Source: Saccharopolyspora erythraea (GTDB taxonomy: Bacteria > Actinomycetota > Actinomycetes > Mycobacteriales > Pseudonocardiaceae). From it: 64,000 nucleotides of DNA. The stretch covers positions 5,208,001 to 5,272,000 of the forward strand of contig NZ_CP054839.1 in assembly GCF_018141105.1 (NCBI RefSeq), given 5' to 3'. This document shows positions 63,206-64,000 of this stretch, piece after piece. The position numbers were made by a program, and so were the translations under genes. The first letter of the stretch is position 1. Each line of letters begins with the position of its first letter. The notes under the pieces were generated by a model that was given only the letters and a program-made list of their open reading frames with translations, searched no databases and was not told where the DNA came from.

Positions 63206-64000
63206 ATGTTCTTCGACCTGACGATCCGCGACTTCCTCGACCGGGCCGAGCTGGTCTACCCCGACCGGGTGGCGGTGGTCGACGAGCCCGACCAGCCCGC
63301 CCAGTCGTGGGGGTCGCTCACCTACCGGGACATGGCCCGGCTGGCCCGCGCGCAGGCGGCGGGTCTGGACGCGCTGGGCGTGCCGGCCGGCGGCCGAGTG
63401 GCGATCGTGTCCCACAACGCGGCCCGGCTGCTGGTGTCGTTCTTCGGCGTGTCCGGGTGGGGGCGCATCCTGGTGCCGGTCAACTTCCGGCTGGCCCCGG
63501 CCGAGGTGCGCTACATCGTCGAGCACTCCGGTGCCGACGTCCTGCTCGTCGACCCCGACCTGCGGCACCTGCTCGACACCGCGACCGCCAAGCACACCTT
63601 CGTGCTCGGCGAGGACGACGACACCGTCTTCGGCAGCACCGCCGAACCGGCCCACTGGGACGGCGACGAGGCGGCCACCGCGACGCTCAACTACACCTCC
63701 GGCACCACCGCCCGCCCCAAGGGCGTGCAGCTGACGCACCGCAACCTGTGGATCAACGCCACGGTCTTCGGCCTGCACACCACGCTGAACGACAATGACG
63801 TACTGCTGCACACGCTCCCGATGTTCCACTGCAACGGCTGGGGAATGCCCTACGCGCTCACCGGGCTCGGCGGCAGGCACGTCGTGCTGCGCAAGGTCGA
63901 CGGCGCGGAGATCCTGCGCCGCGTCCGCGACCACGGCGTGACCATCCTGTGCGCCGCGCCCGCCGTGGTCACCGCCGCGCTCGACGCAGCCAAGGACTGG
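63206..64000 (+). CDS. Acyl-CoA synthetase (AMP-binding enzyme), 5' part
   Basis: The first 265 codons of an ANL-superfamily ligase, open to the window edge. It starts MFFDLTIRDFLDRAELVYPD, and continues with RVAIVSHNAARLLVSFFGVS and the AMP-binding P-loop NYTSGTTARPKGVQLTHRN. HTLPMFHCNGWGMPY is the motif typical of fatty/medium-chain acyl-CoA ligases. It activates a carboxylate to acyl-AMP and then acyl-CoA. AAAGGGGCTGGAC precedes ATG 63206. The C-terminal domain lies outside the window. Confidence 0.93.
   Translation, partial: MFFDLTIRDFLDRAELVYPDRVAVVDEPDQPAQSWGSLTYRDMARLARAQAAGLDALGVPAGGRVAIVSHNAARLLVSFFGVSGWGRILVPVNFRLAPAEVRYIVEHSGADVLLVDPDLRHLLDTATAKHTFVLGEDDDTVFGSTAEPAHWDGDEAATATLNYTSGTTARPKGVQLTHRNLWINATVFGLHTTLNDNDVLLHTLPMFHCNGWGMPYALTGLGGRHVVLRKVDGAEILRRVRDHGVTILCAAPAVVTAALDAAKDW

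Overview
The window is very GC-rich DNA, densely packed with genes that overlap by ATGA, GTGA or TTGA stop/start pairs. It carries an actinobacterial-type [NiFe]-hydrogenase locus, CHAT/Hsp70/GTPase conflict genes and an IS982-type element. This points to a filamentous actinomycete, most plausibly Pseudonocardiales (Saccharopolyspora-like); the genus is an inference. I saw no rRNA, tRNA, CRISPR array or prophage.

Left edge (1-8.7 kb): a probable defence or conflict island. A membrane-anchored zinc-ribbon/P-loop GTPase-like protein and a 49-residue membrane protein read rightward. They meet, stop codon to stop codon, a leftward four-gene operon: TPR-CHAT protease, lidless Hsp70-like protein, antitoxin-like protein and RES-domain (NAD-degrading) toxin. 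Next (8.7-15 kb) is a sulfatase module: a cytoplasmic type I sulfatase, its formylglycine-generating enzyme, a LysR regulator and an MFS transporter. LysR-type T-N11-A palindromes lie upstream of the sulfatase and of the transporter.

15-28 kb: a split FluG-like pair (amidohydrolase plus glutamine-synthetase-like ligase), a cold-shock protein with a strong terminator, a three-subunit molybdenum hydroxylase (PaoABC/YagTSR type), a SNF2 helicase with its SWIM zinc-finger partner, an orphan sensor kinase, and a short gene-free stretch with two IS200/IS605-like hairpins. 28-38 kb: an NTF2-like protein divergent from a TetR regulator with a 33-bp operator, an AidB-like acyl-CoA dehydrogenase, an enoyl-CoA hydratase, an NmrA-like reductase, an M9 collagenase divergent from a LysR gene, an aldo/keto reductase divergent from another LysR gene, and a helical phasin-like protein.

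38.5-53.7 kb: the centrepiece, an actinobacterial (group 1h/5) uptake [NiFe]-hydrogenase locus. From upstream to downstream on the minus strand it encodes an accessory protein, a maturation protease, the small and large subunits, a NifU-like protein, a DUF5947-like protein, a 69-aa protein, a DUF6084-like protein, a protease-like protein without metal ligands, a 43-aa membrane protein, a GmhA-like SIS protein, a HypC-like protein, a second SIS protein, then HypC, HypD, HypE, HypA and HypB. hypF converges on hypB and overlaps it. The small subunit has Asp at one proximal-cluster Cys position. The two SIS proteins have lost complementary catalytic residues.

53.8-64 kb: an FAD monooxygenase with a metallo-beta-lactamase-fold protein, a DUF485/acetate-permease-like symporter pair, a penicillin-acylase-family gene split by an IS982-type element with a CTAG target duplication, a GAF-LuxR regulator, and the start of an acyl-CoA synthetase.
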